From the NCBI GenBank assembly GCA_023418925.1, contig JAEZYS010000017.1, positions 109,997-173,996 on the forward strand: DNA of 64,000 bases, given 5' to 3'. Made by a program: the position numbers and the translations under genes. This document shows positions 43,873 through 52,795 of this stretch, piece by piece. The notes below the pieces were generated by a model. It made no database searches, was not told the origin of the DNA, and saw only the letters and a program-made list of their open reading frames with translations. Within the stretch, counting starts at the first letter, position 1; every line of letters begins with the position of its first letter. Source of the DNA: Bacillota bacterium. GTDB taxonomy: Bacteria > Bacillota > Clostridia > Oscillospirales > Ruminococcaceae.

Positions 43873-46140
43873 CTAATCTGCTTTCATGTGTGTGAGCATA
43901 TCGTAATAGAAATCACAGATTTCTCCTGCAGTTTCTGCTGCATAGCTTTCAACAAACATCATTGCCCCCTTGCCTGTACGAACAGGACGGATAAGAACTC
44001 TGCCCCTGTTATCACTAAGCACAATGCCCTCTCCACAGCTTTGTGTTGAGGAACAAAGCTTTTTCAGCATCTGTGACGGATTCCCCTCAAGAGGAACAAA
44101 CCTTGCTGTTGCAGAGAATGTCGGAAGAGCACTTACAGCCTCTTTCAATGTACAACGGTTAGCTGTCAGGATATCAAGAACTGTTAGCATGAGCATTGTC
44201 GCATCTGTTGTAAACGGAAGAGTCTGTGCAACCTTTCTTGCTTCAATGTCAGTACCGTCACTGTAATATGAGCTGTATCGCATAACTTTTCTTCCGTATT
44301 GTACAGCAAGATTGTCAGCAGCTGTAGGGAATGAGTGAGGAAGTGAAATGTCAATTCCAAGCTGGAAGCATTTAAGACAACAGAGCAGTATCAGCTTTTC
44401 GTAAAAAACATATCCTGTTTCCTCAGTATAAGCCGAAATTTTCTTGCCGTCGGAGCTTATATGAAATACAAGTCTTTCACCGTTTTTGTCATTTATTTTT
44501 GCAAGAAGTTCATTGCAGATTTCTGCAATTCTCGGTTCAGATGTGTTTACAGAGACATTTATTCCGTTAAGTTTTTCAGGGAGAGCACGTCTGAGTGAAA
44601 GTTTATAAAGCTCATTGACTCCTGAACATTGCTTTATTGTTCCGAAATGAGTAAATCCCGAACGTCGGTATTCATTGCGGTTAAGTCCTGATTCTATAAT
44701 GCGTTCCTGCTGTCTTGTAAGCGGCAGACCATCATAAGACACAAACTTAAGCTTTGCGGTAATTCCAGCCTCAATATAACAGCTTATATCAAGCATACAG
44801 TTTTTTACACCAGAAGCAAATTCAGGTTCAGTACTTTCGCCTAACATCCAACATTCTCCGCCTGATGACATAACTCCCGATGCAAAAGCAAGTGCAAGAG
44901 CCTGTGACGCATTTGTACCACGATAACCGACGCCTACCTTTTCTCCAACTGAAACAGCACAGCTTCCGAGAACAGATGCAATCTGTGGGGTTATTATGCC
45001 GTTAGTTTCTCCGCATATCCCCTCATCATCCATACGAAGTGGTTTTGCAAAACCGTACTTTACATCAGTTACGGCATTTGTGTCAGATTCCAAATGACGG
45101 CCGTTCCATATTTTTATGCCAGGATTTACTACTGCACCGTTGCAGATAACAGCATTTTCACCTATTACTGCTCCCTCAAAAACACCTGCAGAAGAAAGTA
45201 TTCTTGCACTCATTCCGATTACAGCATTGTTTACCGATGTGCGTTCGCCTATATATGCACCGTCAAGTACAAGAGAGCCATGCACTTTTGCCCCCTTTTC
45301 AATAGTGACATTTTTGCAAATGACACTTCCTGCAGAGATGAGTGCTCCCTTGTCAATCTGTGCAGATTTGTCAATGTAAACCGGCTGTTCAATGTTCTCC
45401 TCCGCAATCCTGCGTATATTTTCAGACCAAACATCAAACTTTTTATAAAGTACTGCGCTTTGTGCGGTTAAAAGGTCATCAGGAGTGTTGATATCTATAT
45501 AATATCCCATATCTTCATATGCATATACATTCAGCCCTTTTTTTATTAACTGGGGTATTGTTTCAGTATATAAATCACCATCGTATCCGGACAAAGATCT
45601 TACAGCTTTTTCTGAAAGAATACATACTCCTGTAAGCACAGGGATGTCAATAACATTTTGAACAGCAGGATTAATTACAATTGAACTTACATGGTTTTTC
45701 TCATTTATATTGACTGCGGGATAATCTGAATTTCTGACATTTTTCTGTACAATAAGAGTAATATCAGCATTATTATACTTATGGTACTTTTCACAATCTG
45801 ATAAATTGAAGTTGTTAAGGCAATCGCAGGGCATGATTAATGCGCCGTTAATTACCTTGCTTAGAGCATTTGAAATTGCAGATGTTGTTCCGCATGGTGA
45901 CTGGATAACCGAAAAGTCTATATCTGTTCCTTTTGAAGCAAGTTCGTCATAAGTATCAGTAAGCTGGGAGGAAAGGTAATCAGCGGTTATAATACATTTT
46001 TGAAACCCATTTATACTAAGCTTATCAACAGCATATTCTAAAAGAGTTTTACCGCATACTGTAAGCATTGCCTTTGGTATAGAGCATGTAAGGGGGCGCA
46101 TTCTTGTTCCATCGCCGCCTGCTAGTATAACAGAAACCAT
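43873..46140 (-). CDS. Sugar nucleotidyltransferase fused to a beta-helix and a degenerate phosphohexomutase domain
   Basis: A 755-residue protein in three parts. Residues 1-230 are a sugar-phosphate nucleotidyltransferase with VILAGGDGTRMRPLTCSIPKAM and MPCDCLN metal site. Residues about 250-360 are hexapeptide repeats of a left-handed beta helix (IDKGALISAGSVICKNVTIEKGA). Residues about 375-755 follow the four-domain layout of phosphoglucomutase/phosphomannomutase (GYRGTNASQALALAFASGV at its start; RVLIRPVRTGKGAMMFVE like the C-terminal phosphate-binding loop). The catalytic Ser-His-Asn-Pro loop is absent (the aligned place reads CYIEAGITAK), and the metal loop DxDxDR reads SSDGKKIS. The mutase part therefore looks inactive and may bind ligand only. 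The sugar nucleotide made is unknown. AAAGGATGG precedes the ATG. Confidence 0.85.
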   Translation of the reverse strand: MVSVILAGGDGTRMRPLTCSIPKAMLTVCGKTLLEYAVDKLSINGFQKCIITADYLSSQLTDTYDELASKGTDIDFSVIQSPCGTTSAISNALSKVINGALIMPCDCLNNFNLSDCEKYHKYNNADITLIVQKNVRNSDYPAVNINEKNHVSSIVINPAVQNVIDIPVLTGVCILSEKAVRSLSGYDGDLYTETIPQLIKKGLNVYAYEDMGYYIDINTPDDLLTAQSAVLYKKFDVWSENIRRIAEENIEQPVYIDKSAQIDKGALISAGSVICKNVTIEKGAKVHGSLVLDGAYIGERTSVNNAVIGMSARILSSAGVFEGAVIGENAVICNGAVVNPGIKIWNGRHLESDTNAVTDVKYGFAKPLRMDDEGICGETNGIITPQIASVLGSCAVSVGEKVGVGYRGTNASQALALAFASGVMSSGGECWMLGESTEPEFASGVKNCMLDISCYIEAGITAKLKFVSYDGLPLTRQQERIIESGLNRNEYRRSGFTHFGTIKQCSGVNELYKLSLRRALPEKLNGINVSVNTSEPRIAEICNELLAKINDKNGERLVFHISSDGKKISAYTEETGYVFYEKLILLCCLKCFQLGIDISLPHSFPTAADNLAVQYGRKVMRYSSYYSDGTDIEARKVAQTLPFTTDATMLMLTVLDILTANRCTLKEAVSALPTFSATARFVPLEGNPSQMLKKLCSSTQSCGEGIVLSDNRGRVLIRPVRTGKGAMMFVESYAAETAGEICDFYYDMLTHMKAD

Positions 46141-46329
46141 AATATGACCATCCTTTCTGATTCTGGCAATAATTAATGTTAGAGTTATTAATACTAATCT
46201 ACAATTAAAGTAAAGACAAAAATCTTTGCAGTTTTCATATATGTAAGAAAAAAGCTTGATTTTACTTAATAATTGGATATTAGTATAAGAATAGTATTGC
46301 CTGCAGAAAAGTAAATAATCAAAAAAAAA

Positions 46330-46354
46330 GCGGACTCACAAAAAATGAGTCCGC
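46330..46354 (-). terminator. Terminator of the P-loop kinase-like gene
   Basis: On the reverse strand GCGGACTCA / TGAGTCCGC is followed by nine T, seven bases after the stop codon at 46362. The gap 46141-46320 holds no gene. Confidence 0.92.
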
Positions 46355-46361
46355 ATAATTA

Positions 46362-47063
46362 TTATTTATTCAATTGAATATTAAGGTGAAGTTTTTGTTC
46401 ACATTGCTGAACTGGTTCTTCGAGCTTTTCTGCAGTTGTTGTATTCGTCTCTTGTAAAACTTCTGTTTCCTGACTTTCTTCAGCTATAGGTGTCTCTGCA
46501 ACACTATCTTCTACTGTTTCCTCGCTGTTTTCAACAACAGAAATCTGCTGAACATCCTTTGGTACTTCTATAGCAGGTGCTCCTGAATTCTGCAACCATA
46601 CAGTTACTTCCTCTCGTGTTGGTGCTTCAAATATGTCGCCATGCTTTGTGCGTGTTTTCTCATCAATAATACATCCGCATGAAGGATCGGATGTTGTGTC
46701 AAGGTTGCGCTTTGCAATATTGTTCATCCATGCTTCATCAGAAACTTCAATGTAATGAATCTTGACTTCTATGCCCTTATCAGCAAAACGCTTTTTTACT
46801 GTATCCCGTTCAGACTTTGTTTCAAAACCAAAATCAAGGATAACCCCTGCACCGGCAAGAGCAATCTGTTCAGCTTTGCAGAGCAGATACTCCTTTACTC
46901 TTGTGGTTAGATCCTCATCATTTGTATAAGAATACTTTTCTGTAAGTGTATATATAGTCTCGTCACAGGAAAGTACAACAGAATTATAAGTATTCTTTAT
47001 GCTGTCAGCATATAAACTTTTGCCACTGCAAATTTTTCCGCATATAAGTATTACTGCACCCAT
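46362..47063 (-). CDS. P-loop kinase-like ATP-binding protein with acidic tail
   Basis: A 233-residue protein. The N-terminal 155 residues form a P-loop NTPase of the small AAA_33/zeta-kinase-like kind: Walker A GKICSGKS at residues 9-16, VVLSCDETIY after the second strand, ILDFGFETKSERD and a lid with Arg (RNLDTTSD). It could phosphorylate a small molecule or nucleoside; the substrate is unknown. The last 60 residues are Glu/Thr/Val-rich (ETVEDSVAETPIAEESQETE) and likely disordered. AAAAGGATG lies upstream of the ATG. It is transcribed alone, between its own terminator and the divergent small gap to the G5/3D gene. Confidence 0.75.
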   Translation of the reverse strand: MGAVILICGKICSGKSLYADSIKNTYNSVVLSCDETIYTLTEKYSYTNDEDLTTRVKEYLLCKAEQIALAGAGVILDFGFETKSERDTVKKRFADKGIEVKIHYIEVSDEAWMNNIAKRNLDTTSDPSCGCIIDEKTRTKHGDIFEAPTREEVTVWLQNSGAPAIEVPKDVQQISVVENSEETVEDSVAETPIAEESQETEVLQETNTTTAEKLEEPVQQCEQKLHLNIQLNK

Positions 47064-47179
47064 TCAACGTCATCCTTTTCATAATATTATATACATTATA
47101 ACATCATGCTTCACATGTTGCAATAGAAAACGGGATAAAGCTTACACTCTATCCCGTAATAAACTCCTAATCAGACAGA

Positions 47180-48163
47180 TTAGTCAAGAACGTAAATATT
47201 AACCTGCTTTGCACCCCAGTCACATGAAGCTTCATATGATTCCATGAACACGTCAACAAGGATAACACCTTCCAAAAGACCAGTTCCAGTATCTGCTGCA
47301 ATAGCATAGCCATAAACAGTTTTACCGTCTGTTGAAACTATGTATAGCTCTGTTCCGTAAGGGATTATCTTAGGGTCAACAGCTACATAGCCAACCATAG
47401 CAGTTCTTCCTGATGCAGTACCTGCACCTGGTCTTGCTGAATAAGCAGTTGCTTTTCCTGTTAAAACATTTGAATAATCCAGTGGAGCACCGTTTTCGTC
47501 AAGGAGAAGACTGTCAGGACATTCAAGCCATGAAATCTGCTTAACGGATGAAGCAGGAACTCCTGCATCAACTGTTCCTGTTCCTGTAAGAACTACCTTG
47601 TCAACAACCGGAGCAACAATCTCTTCACTGATAATTTCTTTTGAAACAAGTTCACCGTCAATGTACCTGTGTCTGATTTTAACTTCCTTTTCGCCTTCTT
47701 CACCGTTTACAAGTACTTCAGAATAACCCATTATAATGTTCGGGTCTTCCTTATATTCAGTTGCGTAGTCAATAGTCTGAACTTTGACTGTTTCAAGGCA
47801 AACAACTCTGTTTATAATTATTTCTGTATTTCTGTTTACCTTTTCGTTGAAGCCGATGTTAATCAGATCATCTTCATCCATTTTTATATTGGCAAGAGCC
47901 AACATATCCGCTACCGTGCCGTTCCCTCTTACTGTTGAAGTTTTTCCGTCAACTGTTATGTCTACATCGTACTGACGTTCAGGGATTACCTGATTTGCAA
48001 GGGAAAATACAAAACCACTCATATCAGCATTCTGCTGGGACATTAATGTAAATGCTGACATACAAATCAATACTGCGAAGACTGCTGCGGCAGAAACATA
48101 AACAGCAAGCTTTTCTTTCAACAATCCTTTCAGAGAAACGGAAAGTTTGTTTAATCTGCTCAT
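47180..48163 (-). CDS. Cell-wall protein with DUF348, G5 and 3D domains (YabE/Rpf2-like)
   Basis: A 327-residue protein with a membrane anchor or uncleaved signal at about 18-42 (KLAVYVSAAAVFAVLICMSAF). A DUF348 domain follows (ITVDGKTSTVRGNGTVADML) and a G5 domain (VETVK-like strands, EGEKEVKIRHRYIDGELV). The C-terminal 3D domain (about residues 235-327) contains ATAYSARPGAG, VAVDPKIIPYGTELYI and AADTGTGLLEGVILVDVFM, where three Asp residues form the presumed catalytic cleft of a lytic transglycosylase. Such YabE- and Rpf2-like proteins remodel peptidoglycan. AAGGAG lies five bases before the ATG. It has its own consensus promoter. Confidence 0.9.
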   Translation of the reverse strand: MSRLNKLSVSLKGLLKEKLAVYVSAAAVFAVLICMSAFTLMSQQNADMSGFVFSLANQVIPERQYDVDITVDGKTSTVRGNGTVADMLALANIKMDEDDLINIGFNEKVNRNTEIIINRVVCLETVKVQTIDYATEYKEDPNIIMGYSEVLVNGEEGEKEVKIRHRYIDGELVSKEIISEEIVAPVVDKVVLTGTGTVDAGVPASSVKQISWLECPDSLLLDENGAPLDYSNVLTGKATAYSARPGAGTASGRTAMVGYVAVDPKIIPYGTELYIVSTDGKTVYGYAIAADTGTGLLEGVILVDVFMESYEASCDWGAKQVNIYVLD

Positions 48164-48287
48164 AAAGACTCCTTTTGATATAGATTTGTCACTATTTGTA
48201 AAAGTAAATCAACTTAAATAAGACAAGCCCGAAAGCCTGATCCGTTACAAAGCGGTTACAAATTTAACCGTTTTGCAATTTACGAGT

Positions 48288-48316
48288 ATTATAATTGTAA
48301 TATTATTGTTTGTCAA
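48288..48316 (-). promoter_or_regulatory. Consensus promoter of the G5/3D gene
   Basis: On the reverse strand TTGACA (48311-48316), a 17-bp spacer and TATAAT (48288-48293). It gives a leader of about 115 nt that contains a CGGTTA/TAACCG hairpin (48253-48270). The rest of the gap, 48317-48766, is AT-rich; the only other signal noticed is a TATAAT near 48708 that may serve the next gene. Confidence 0.8.
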
Positions 48317-48766
48317 TTAGTTTTAAACATGCATTTTTGTTTACTTTTCACAAATTTTACTTTTTTAGAGGCTGTGTTTAACCAAGAAATTACATTTTAA
48401 TCTTTTAAAAAGGCATATTATGGCATGAAAATTTATGCAAAGGTAATAAAAATGATCTTTCCAAAATTAAATTTTCTTCCATAAAGTGGTGGTTACAACA
48501 GATGTAATCCTTATCTGTAAATTAATTACAAGAAGTTTATTGTAGTAATTTTGACCTTTATTGTTAAATATATATAAAATCGAAATGTTGCATAAGTTAA
48601 AATTCGTCATAATGCAGAATGTGATATATCCAGTAAATCATGGAATTTCTAAAGAAAAATCCTAATAATCCATGCAAAAGGTATTTACTATTTTGTTGTT
48701 ACACACTATAATAGTATATATGATTGTGGCTTTGCCATTTTCTTAAACCCAGAAAGGATGAGTATA

Positions 48767-48955
48767 ATGAGTAATTCAATTAAGAAAATTGAAGAGGAAA
48801 GAAAGGAAGTTTTTGATTTTTTCTGTTCAGCTATTCCGATCGCAGCTGCACTGTTTGTGTTTCTTGCATCTGCAGCTTATATAATTTATAAATGTATTAG
48901 CAACAAGCAGTATCATGAACGTTGGAAAGACTACGACGAGTGTGGCTTGTCCTGA
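48767..48955 (+). CDS. Small single-pass membrane protein
   Basis: A 62-residue protein. The N-terminal 18 residues are charged (SIKKIEEERKEVFDFF), a hydrophobic helix spans about 20-42 (IPIAAALFVFLASAAYIIY), and a short polar end follows. AAAGGATG lies six bases before the chosen ATG; an ATG three codons earlier lies inside that site. It precedes the amidohydrolase by 17 bases and is likely cotranscribed with it. No family is recognised. Confidence 0.65.
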   Translation: MSNSIKKIEEERKEVFDFFCSAIPIAAALFVFLASAAYIIYKCISNKQYHERWKDYDECGLS

Positions 48956-48972
48956 TAGGAGTACTATTATAA

Positions 48973-50124
48973 ATGTATATATATAATGCACAGATTTTTC
49001 CTATGGATAGCAAGCCAATTGAACTTGGTTATGTTAGGACAGAGGGGAAAATAATTACAGAGGTGTCTGAGGGAAGACCTGAGGGCATTGGTGAAAATGA
49101 TATTGATGCAGAAGGAAAGCTTCTTTTCCCTGGATTTATTGACGCTCATACACATTTAGGACTTCTTGGTGACGGAATGGGCGTTGAGGGCGATGATGTC
49201 AATGAGGATACTGATCCTGTAACACCTCATCTCCGTACAATTGACGCACTTAACTATACGGACGGTTACTTTACAGATGCTGTCCGTGCAGGAGTTACAA
49301 CTGCGGTTACAGGATGTGGTTCCTGCAATCCTATCGGTGGGGATTTCATTGCTGTAAAAACAGCTGGGAGATGTGCCGATGAAATGCTTATCAGACAGGT
49401 TGGAATTAAATTTGCTCTTGGTGAAAATCCTAAGTCGGCGTATTCTGACAATGATATGTCTCCTGTAACAAGAATGGCAACTGCTGCATTGATGAGAGAA
49501 GCTCTTTTCAAGGCACAACGCTATATGCAGGATAAGGCTGATGCAATTGAAAATGATGATGACTTGCCTGAATTTGATATCAAGTGTGAGGCTCTTGTTC
49601 CTTTGCTCAAACGTGAAGTCAAGGCGCATTTTCATTGTCACAGAGCTGACGATATAATGACGGCTGTAAGAATTGCAAAGGAATTTAACCTTGATTATGT
49701 CCTTGTTCATTGTACAGAGGGGCATATAATTGCCGACCTGCTTGGCGAGAATGGTGCTGAAGCTGTTGTCGGTCCTATAATTTGCGACAGGGGAAAGCCT
49801 GAACTTGCTAAGCTTACAAATGCCAATGCAGGTATACTATATAAAAATAAGGTAAGAACCGCAATATGCACGGATCATCCGGAGTTGCCTATACAGTACC
49901 TTACAGCAAGTGCGGCATATTGTGTAAAAGCAGGACTTCCGCCAATTGAAGCACTTAAAGCCATTACAATAAACCCAGCAGATATAATGGGCATAAGTGA
50001 CAGGGTAGGATCTGTTACCGTCGGCAAGGATGCTGACCTGATACTGCTTGACGGGGATCCATTTGAATTTATGACTGATGTCACAATGACAATGATAAAC
50101 GGCAAGGTTGTATATCAAAAATAG
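48973..50124 (+). CDS. Metal-dependent amidohydrolase, imidazolonepropionase-like
   Basis: A 383-residue cytosolic member of the amidohydrolase superfamily. FIDAHTHLGLLG holds the H-x-H metal ligands near residues 58-60. VKAHFHCHRADDI and LVHCTEGH give the further His ligands, and AICTDHPE the catalytic Asp. The C-terminus closes the composite sandwich with GSVTVGKDADLILLDGDPF. It resembles the COG1228 group (imidazolonepropionase and related hydrolases); the natural substrate cannot be told. It lies upstream of the fumarase alpha subunit by 18 bases, with GGAGG between them. Confidence 0.85.
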   Translation: MYIYNAQIFPMDSKPIELGYVRTEGKIITEVSEGRPEGIGENDIDAEGKLLFPGFIDAHTHLGLLGDGMGVEGDDVNEDTDPVTPHLRTIDALNYTDGYFTDAVRAGVTTAVTGCGSCNPIGGDFIAVKTAGRCADEMLIRQVGIKFALGENPKSAYSDNDMSPVTRMATAALMREALFKAQRYMQDKADAIENDDDLPEFDIKCEALVPLLKREVKAHFHCHRADDIMTAVRIAKEFNLDYVLVHCTEGHIIADLLGENGAEAVVGPIICDRGKPELAKLTNANAGILYKNKVRTAICTDHPELPIQYLTASAAYCVKAGLPPIEALKAITINPADIMGISDRVGSVTVGKDADLILLDGDPFEFMTDVTMTMINGKVVYQK

Positions 50125-50142
50125 TATCTGGAGGATGTTACT

Positions 50143-50985
50143 TTGAAAGAGATAAATGTACAGAGTGTTGAAGATCTTGTAAGAGATTTATGCATAAAAG
50201 CAAACCTTTATCTTCCGCAGTCGCTTGAAAAATGTATAAGATGTTCTGTTGCTAAAGAAAAATCGCCTACAGGCAAGGAGGTTCTTTCCGACCTTGCAAA
50301 AAACATTGATGCCGCAAAACAGGAGAGCATTGCAATTTGTCAGGACACGGGTATGGCGGTAATCTTCCTTGATATCGGTCAGGATGTACATTTTAGCGGC
50401 GGCTCACTCTATGAGGCTATAAACAAAGGCGTTGCAAGAGGATACAAGGATGGTTATCTTCGCTGTTCAATAGTTTCCGATCCTATTGAGAGGGTAAATA
50501 CAGATGACAATACTCCTCCTGTAATACATACACGAATAGTAGACGGGGATAAGGTTTCAATATCAGTATGTCCTAAGGGATTTGGCAGTGAAAATATGTC
50601 AAAGATGAAGATGTTTACTCCGTCTGCAACGATTGAGGATATTGAGAATTTTGTTGTACAGGTTGCATCAGACGCAGGAAGCAATCCATGTCCGCCTATG
50701 GTTATAGGTGTAGGTATCGGCGGAGATTTTGAATATTGTGCATACCTTGCAAAGAAGGCTTTGTGCAGGGATATAAGCATAGAGAACCCTAAACAGCTTT
50801 ATGCTGACATGGAAAAGAGAATTCTTGAGAAAGTCAATAAGCTTGGTATCGGACCGCAAGGCTTTGGCGGAACAACAACAGCATTGAATGTAGCAATTGA
50901 GCAGTCAGCAACACATATAGCAGGCTTGCCGGTAGCAGTAAATATTGGCTGTCACGTTACAAGACACGCACACGGGGAACTTTAA
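50143..50985 (+). CDS. fumA: Class I fumarate hydratase, alpha (N-terminal) subunit, without its beta partner
   Basis: The Fe-S-cluster half of two-subunit class I fumarase (also related to L(+)-tartrate dehydratase alpha), which interconverts fumarate and malate. The start is TTG with GGAGGATG upstream. The three cluster cysteines are visible: Cys in AICQDTGMAV, in SNPCPPMVIG, and in NIGCHVTRHAHGEL at the C-terminus. The length of 280 is normal. The beta subunit gene usually follows directly. Here the stop is followed six bases later by a 509-bp hairpin array and then a convergent gene, and no beta subunit occurs in the window. Fumarase versus tartrate dehydratase cannot be separated by sequence alone. 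Confidence 0.88.
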   Translation: MKEINVQSVEDLVRDLCIKANLYLPQSLEKCIRCSVAKEKSPTGKEVLSDLAKNIDAAKQESIAICQDTGMAVIFLDIGQDVHFSGGSLYEAINKGVARGYKDGYLRCSIVSDPIERVNTDDNTPPVIHTRIVDGDKVSISVCPKGFGSENMSKMKMFTPSATIEDIENFVVQVASDAGSNPCPPMVIGVGIGGDFEYCAYLAKKALCRDISIENPKQLYADMEKRILEKVNKLGIGPQGFGGTTTALNVAIEQSATHIAGLPVAVNIGCHVTRHAHGEL

Positions 50986-50991
50986 TATAAC

Positions 50992-51500
50992 GGGTTTCCA
51001 AAGGGACTAGTTCCTTTGGCGAGGTATTTAGGGCGAGTAGCCCTAAATCGCACTCCGCAGAGTGCGAAACGCTCCCGTAGCCCCGCAATGCACACAGAAA
51101 ATATAAAGACCGCAAAGCGATTATAACGGACTAACTAATATAGTCCGAAATTGCATTGCGGTTTTCTTTTGTATCTAAACACATTTGCCCTCTTAAAACA
51201 AACACAACAGCGTAGCGTATTGCGCTTGTTTTAAGACACAGTAAAAGTATATTGCCACTATTTCAAAATGATTTGTCTGTTTCAAACGTCTCGCTGGGAC
51301 GTTTGAAAGGAGAAGTTTGTTTTGAAATAAAAAAGGAGAGCGGTCGTGTTCGCTCTCCTCGAAAAGCTGTCGCTTTTCTCACTTCTTCTCCGTTTTTTTG
51401 ACGCCTGCGGGCGAAGTTGGGATTTCGCTGTCTGCGGACAGCGATTCAGGGCTGCTTGCCCTGAAAACCCAGCCAAAGGGACGCATCCCTTTGGAAACCC
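50992..51500. repeat. Hairpin-array element with 75-bp covarying terminal inverted repeats
   Basis: A noncoding 509-bp block fills the space between two convergent genes. The outermost 15 bases are perfect inverted repeats (GGGTTTCCAAAGGGA at 50992-51006, its complement at 51486-51500). The inverted similarity extends without gaps over 75 bases at each end (50992-51066 against 51426-51500), about 60 of 75 identical. Each end holds three hairpins: CCAAAGGGA stems with CTAG or CGCA loops, a TTTAGGGC or TTCAGGGC stem, and a CGCACTC or CGCTGTC stem with CGCA-type loops. The interior has further hairpins at 51083-51161, 51191-51236, 51260-51328 (two nested), 51335-51358 and 51361-51378. No coding frame or target duplication was found. 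Confidence 0.85.
51083..51170 (+). terminator. Terminator-like hairpin within the array
   Basis: CCGCAATGCA and TGCATTGCGG (10 bp) enclose an inner CGGACTA/TAGTCCG hairpin (51127-51147) and are followed by TTTTCTTTT. It is the first good terminator for the fumarase transcript. Confidence 0.75.
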
Positions 51501-51513
51501 ATTGCTTGACCAG

Positions 51514-52785
51514 CTATGCTTTTAGTTTCTCCGTAATTCTGTTTACCTCTTTGATAATTTCATTGCTGTCTGTACCTATATAGAACTTTCCGTTCTCATA
51601 CAAAATCTTTCCGTTTACCATTGTGAGCGCAACATTTTGCTTTGAACCGCTGTAAACAATGTTCTTGACAATGTTGTTTACAGGCTGCATATTAGGCTGT
51701 TTCATGTCAATAACAATTAGGTCAGCATTTTTTCCAACAGCAATGTCATCACAGTTTTCAAGCCCCATTGCCATAGCTCCTCCGCATGTTGCCATTTTTA
51801 GCAGTTCACATGGAGAAAAAGCAGCAGCATTGCAGCATGATATATTCTGCAATGCATAGGCAAGGTACATCTCTCTGAACATGTCAAGAGCGTTATTGCT
51901 TGCAGGCCCGTCCGTACCTATTGCAAGGTTAATCCCCATTTCTAACATTTTTGCAAGAGGTGCAATTCCGCTTGCAAGCTTGCAGTTTGAGGCAGGGTTT
52001 GTAACGGCAAAAAGGCCTCTTCGCTTAAAGATGTCAAGGTCATTCTCGCTCATATGAACGCAGTGATACCCTCCGCCGCCAAAGTCGAACAGCCCAAGCG
52101 ACTCCATAAGTTCCGTAGGGGTTTTGCCATATCTTTCTATACAGCCCTTAACCTCAGAAGCAGTTTCACTATTATGTGTATATACAGGAGCCTTATATTT
52201 GTGGGAAAGCTCGGATATTCCTTTAAGTATATCTATACTTGTAGTATATTCTGCATGAAAGCCCATTTTGTACGAAATAAGCTCGTCATAATTGTTAAAA
52301 CGGTTATATTGTTTCTCGATATCCCCAAGAGCATCATCATTAAAGTTGTTCACACCGCTGCTCATTACCATGCGGAAACCACATTCCGTAACAGCTTTTG
52401 CAGTTTCTTCAAGTTTCATATACATATCAAAGCAGGCACTTGTTCCGCTTGTAAGATACTCCATAATTGCGAGCTTAGTCAGCCAGTAGACGTCCTCGCC
52501 TGTCAGCTTTGCCTCCATTGGGAAAACAGCATTATGAAGCCATTCATCCAGCGGCAAATCATCAGCATATGAACGCAGAAATGTCATAGCTGAATGTGTA
52601 TGAGCATTCTTGAATGATGGCATAAGTACATTCCCGTCAAGATCAATTTCCCTGTCAAAAGTAATATCAGAAGGCTTTTTTTCACCGCAGTAAACTATTT
52701 TACTGCCCTCGACCCAGACTTCGCCGAACTTTAATTCACAGTCGGAAACTGTCAGTATCCTTGCATTGTAAAAGCGTGTATTCAT
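51514..52785 (-). CDS. mtaD: MTA/SAH (adenosine) deaminase-like amidohydrolase
   Basis: A 423-residue amidohydrolase of the MtaD/SsnA group. It has NAHTHSAMTFLRSYADDLPLDEWL near residues 60-83, where the H-x-H metal pair and the substrate loop lie. HNSETASEVKGC and HCVHMSENDLDIF hold further His ligands, and AIGTDGPASNNALDMFREM holds the catalytic Asp. The family deaminates S-adenosylhomocysteine, methylthioadenosine or adenosine to the inosine analogues. AAAGGAG lies upstream of the ATG. It follows a purine nucleoside phosphorylase and a small membrane protein on one transcript, which supports a role in purine salvage. The exact substrate is inference. Confidence 0.85.
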   Translation of the reverse strand: MNTRFYNARILTVSDCELKFGEVWVEGSKIVYCGEKKPSDITFDREIDLDGNVLMPSFKNAHTHSAMTFLRSYADDLPLDEWLHNAVFPMEAKLTGEDVYWLTKLAIMEYLTSGTSACFDMYMKLEETAKAVTECGFRMVMSSGVNNFNDDALGDIEKQYNRFNNYDELISYKMGFHAEYTTSIDILKGISELSHKYKAPVYTHNSETASEVKGCIERYGKTPTELMESLGLFDFGGGGYHCVHMSENDLDIFKRRGLFAVTNPASNCKLASGIAPLAKMLEMGINLAIGTDGPASNNALDMFREMYLAYALQNISCCNAAAFSPCELLKMATCGGAMAMGLENCDDIAVGKNADLIVIDMKQPNMQPVNNIVKNIVYSGSKQNVALTMVNGKILYENGKFYIGTDSNEIIKEVNRITEKLKA

Positions 52786-52795
52786 AGTAACTCCT

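Noticed and set aside
48164..48300. c-di-AMP (ydaO-type) riboswitch upstream of the G5/3D gene
   Set aside because: Such riboswitches often precede cell-wall hydrolases, but the conserved motifs were not found and the leader is only about 115 nt.
51282..51476. 64-codon reverse-strand ORF (MAGFSGQAALNRCPQ...)
   Set aside because: It lies wholly inside the hairpin array, is composed of stem sequences, has no ribosome site and no family resemblance.
50991..51505. Transposable element with target-site duplication
   Set aside because: The inverted ends are clear, but the flanking bases do not form a direct repeat and no transposase is present, so simple MITE status is not established.
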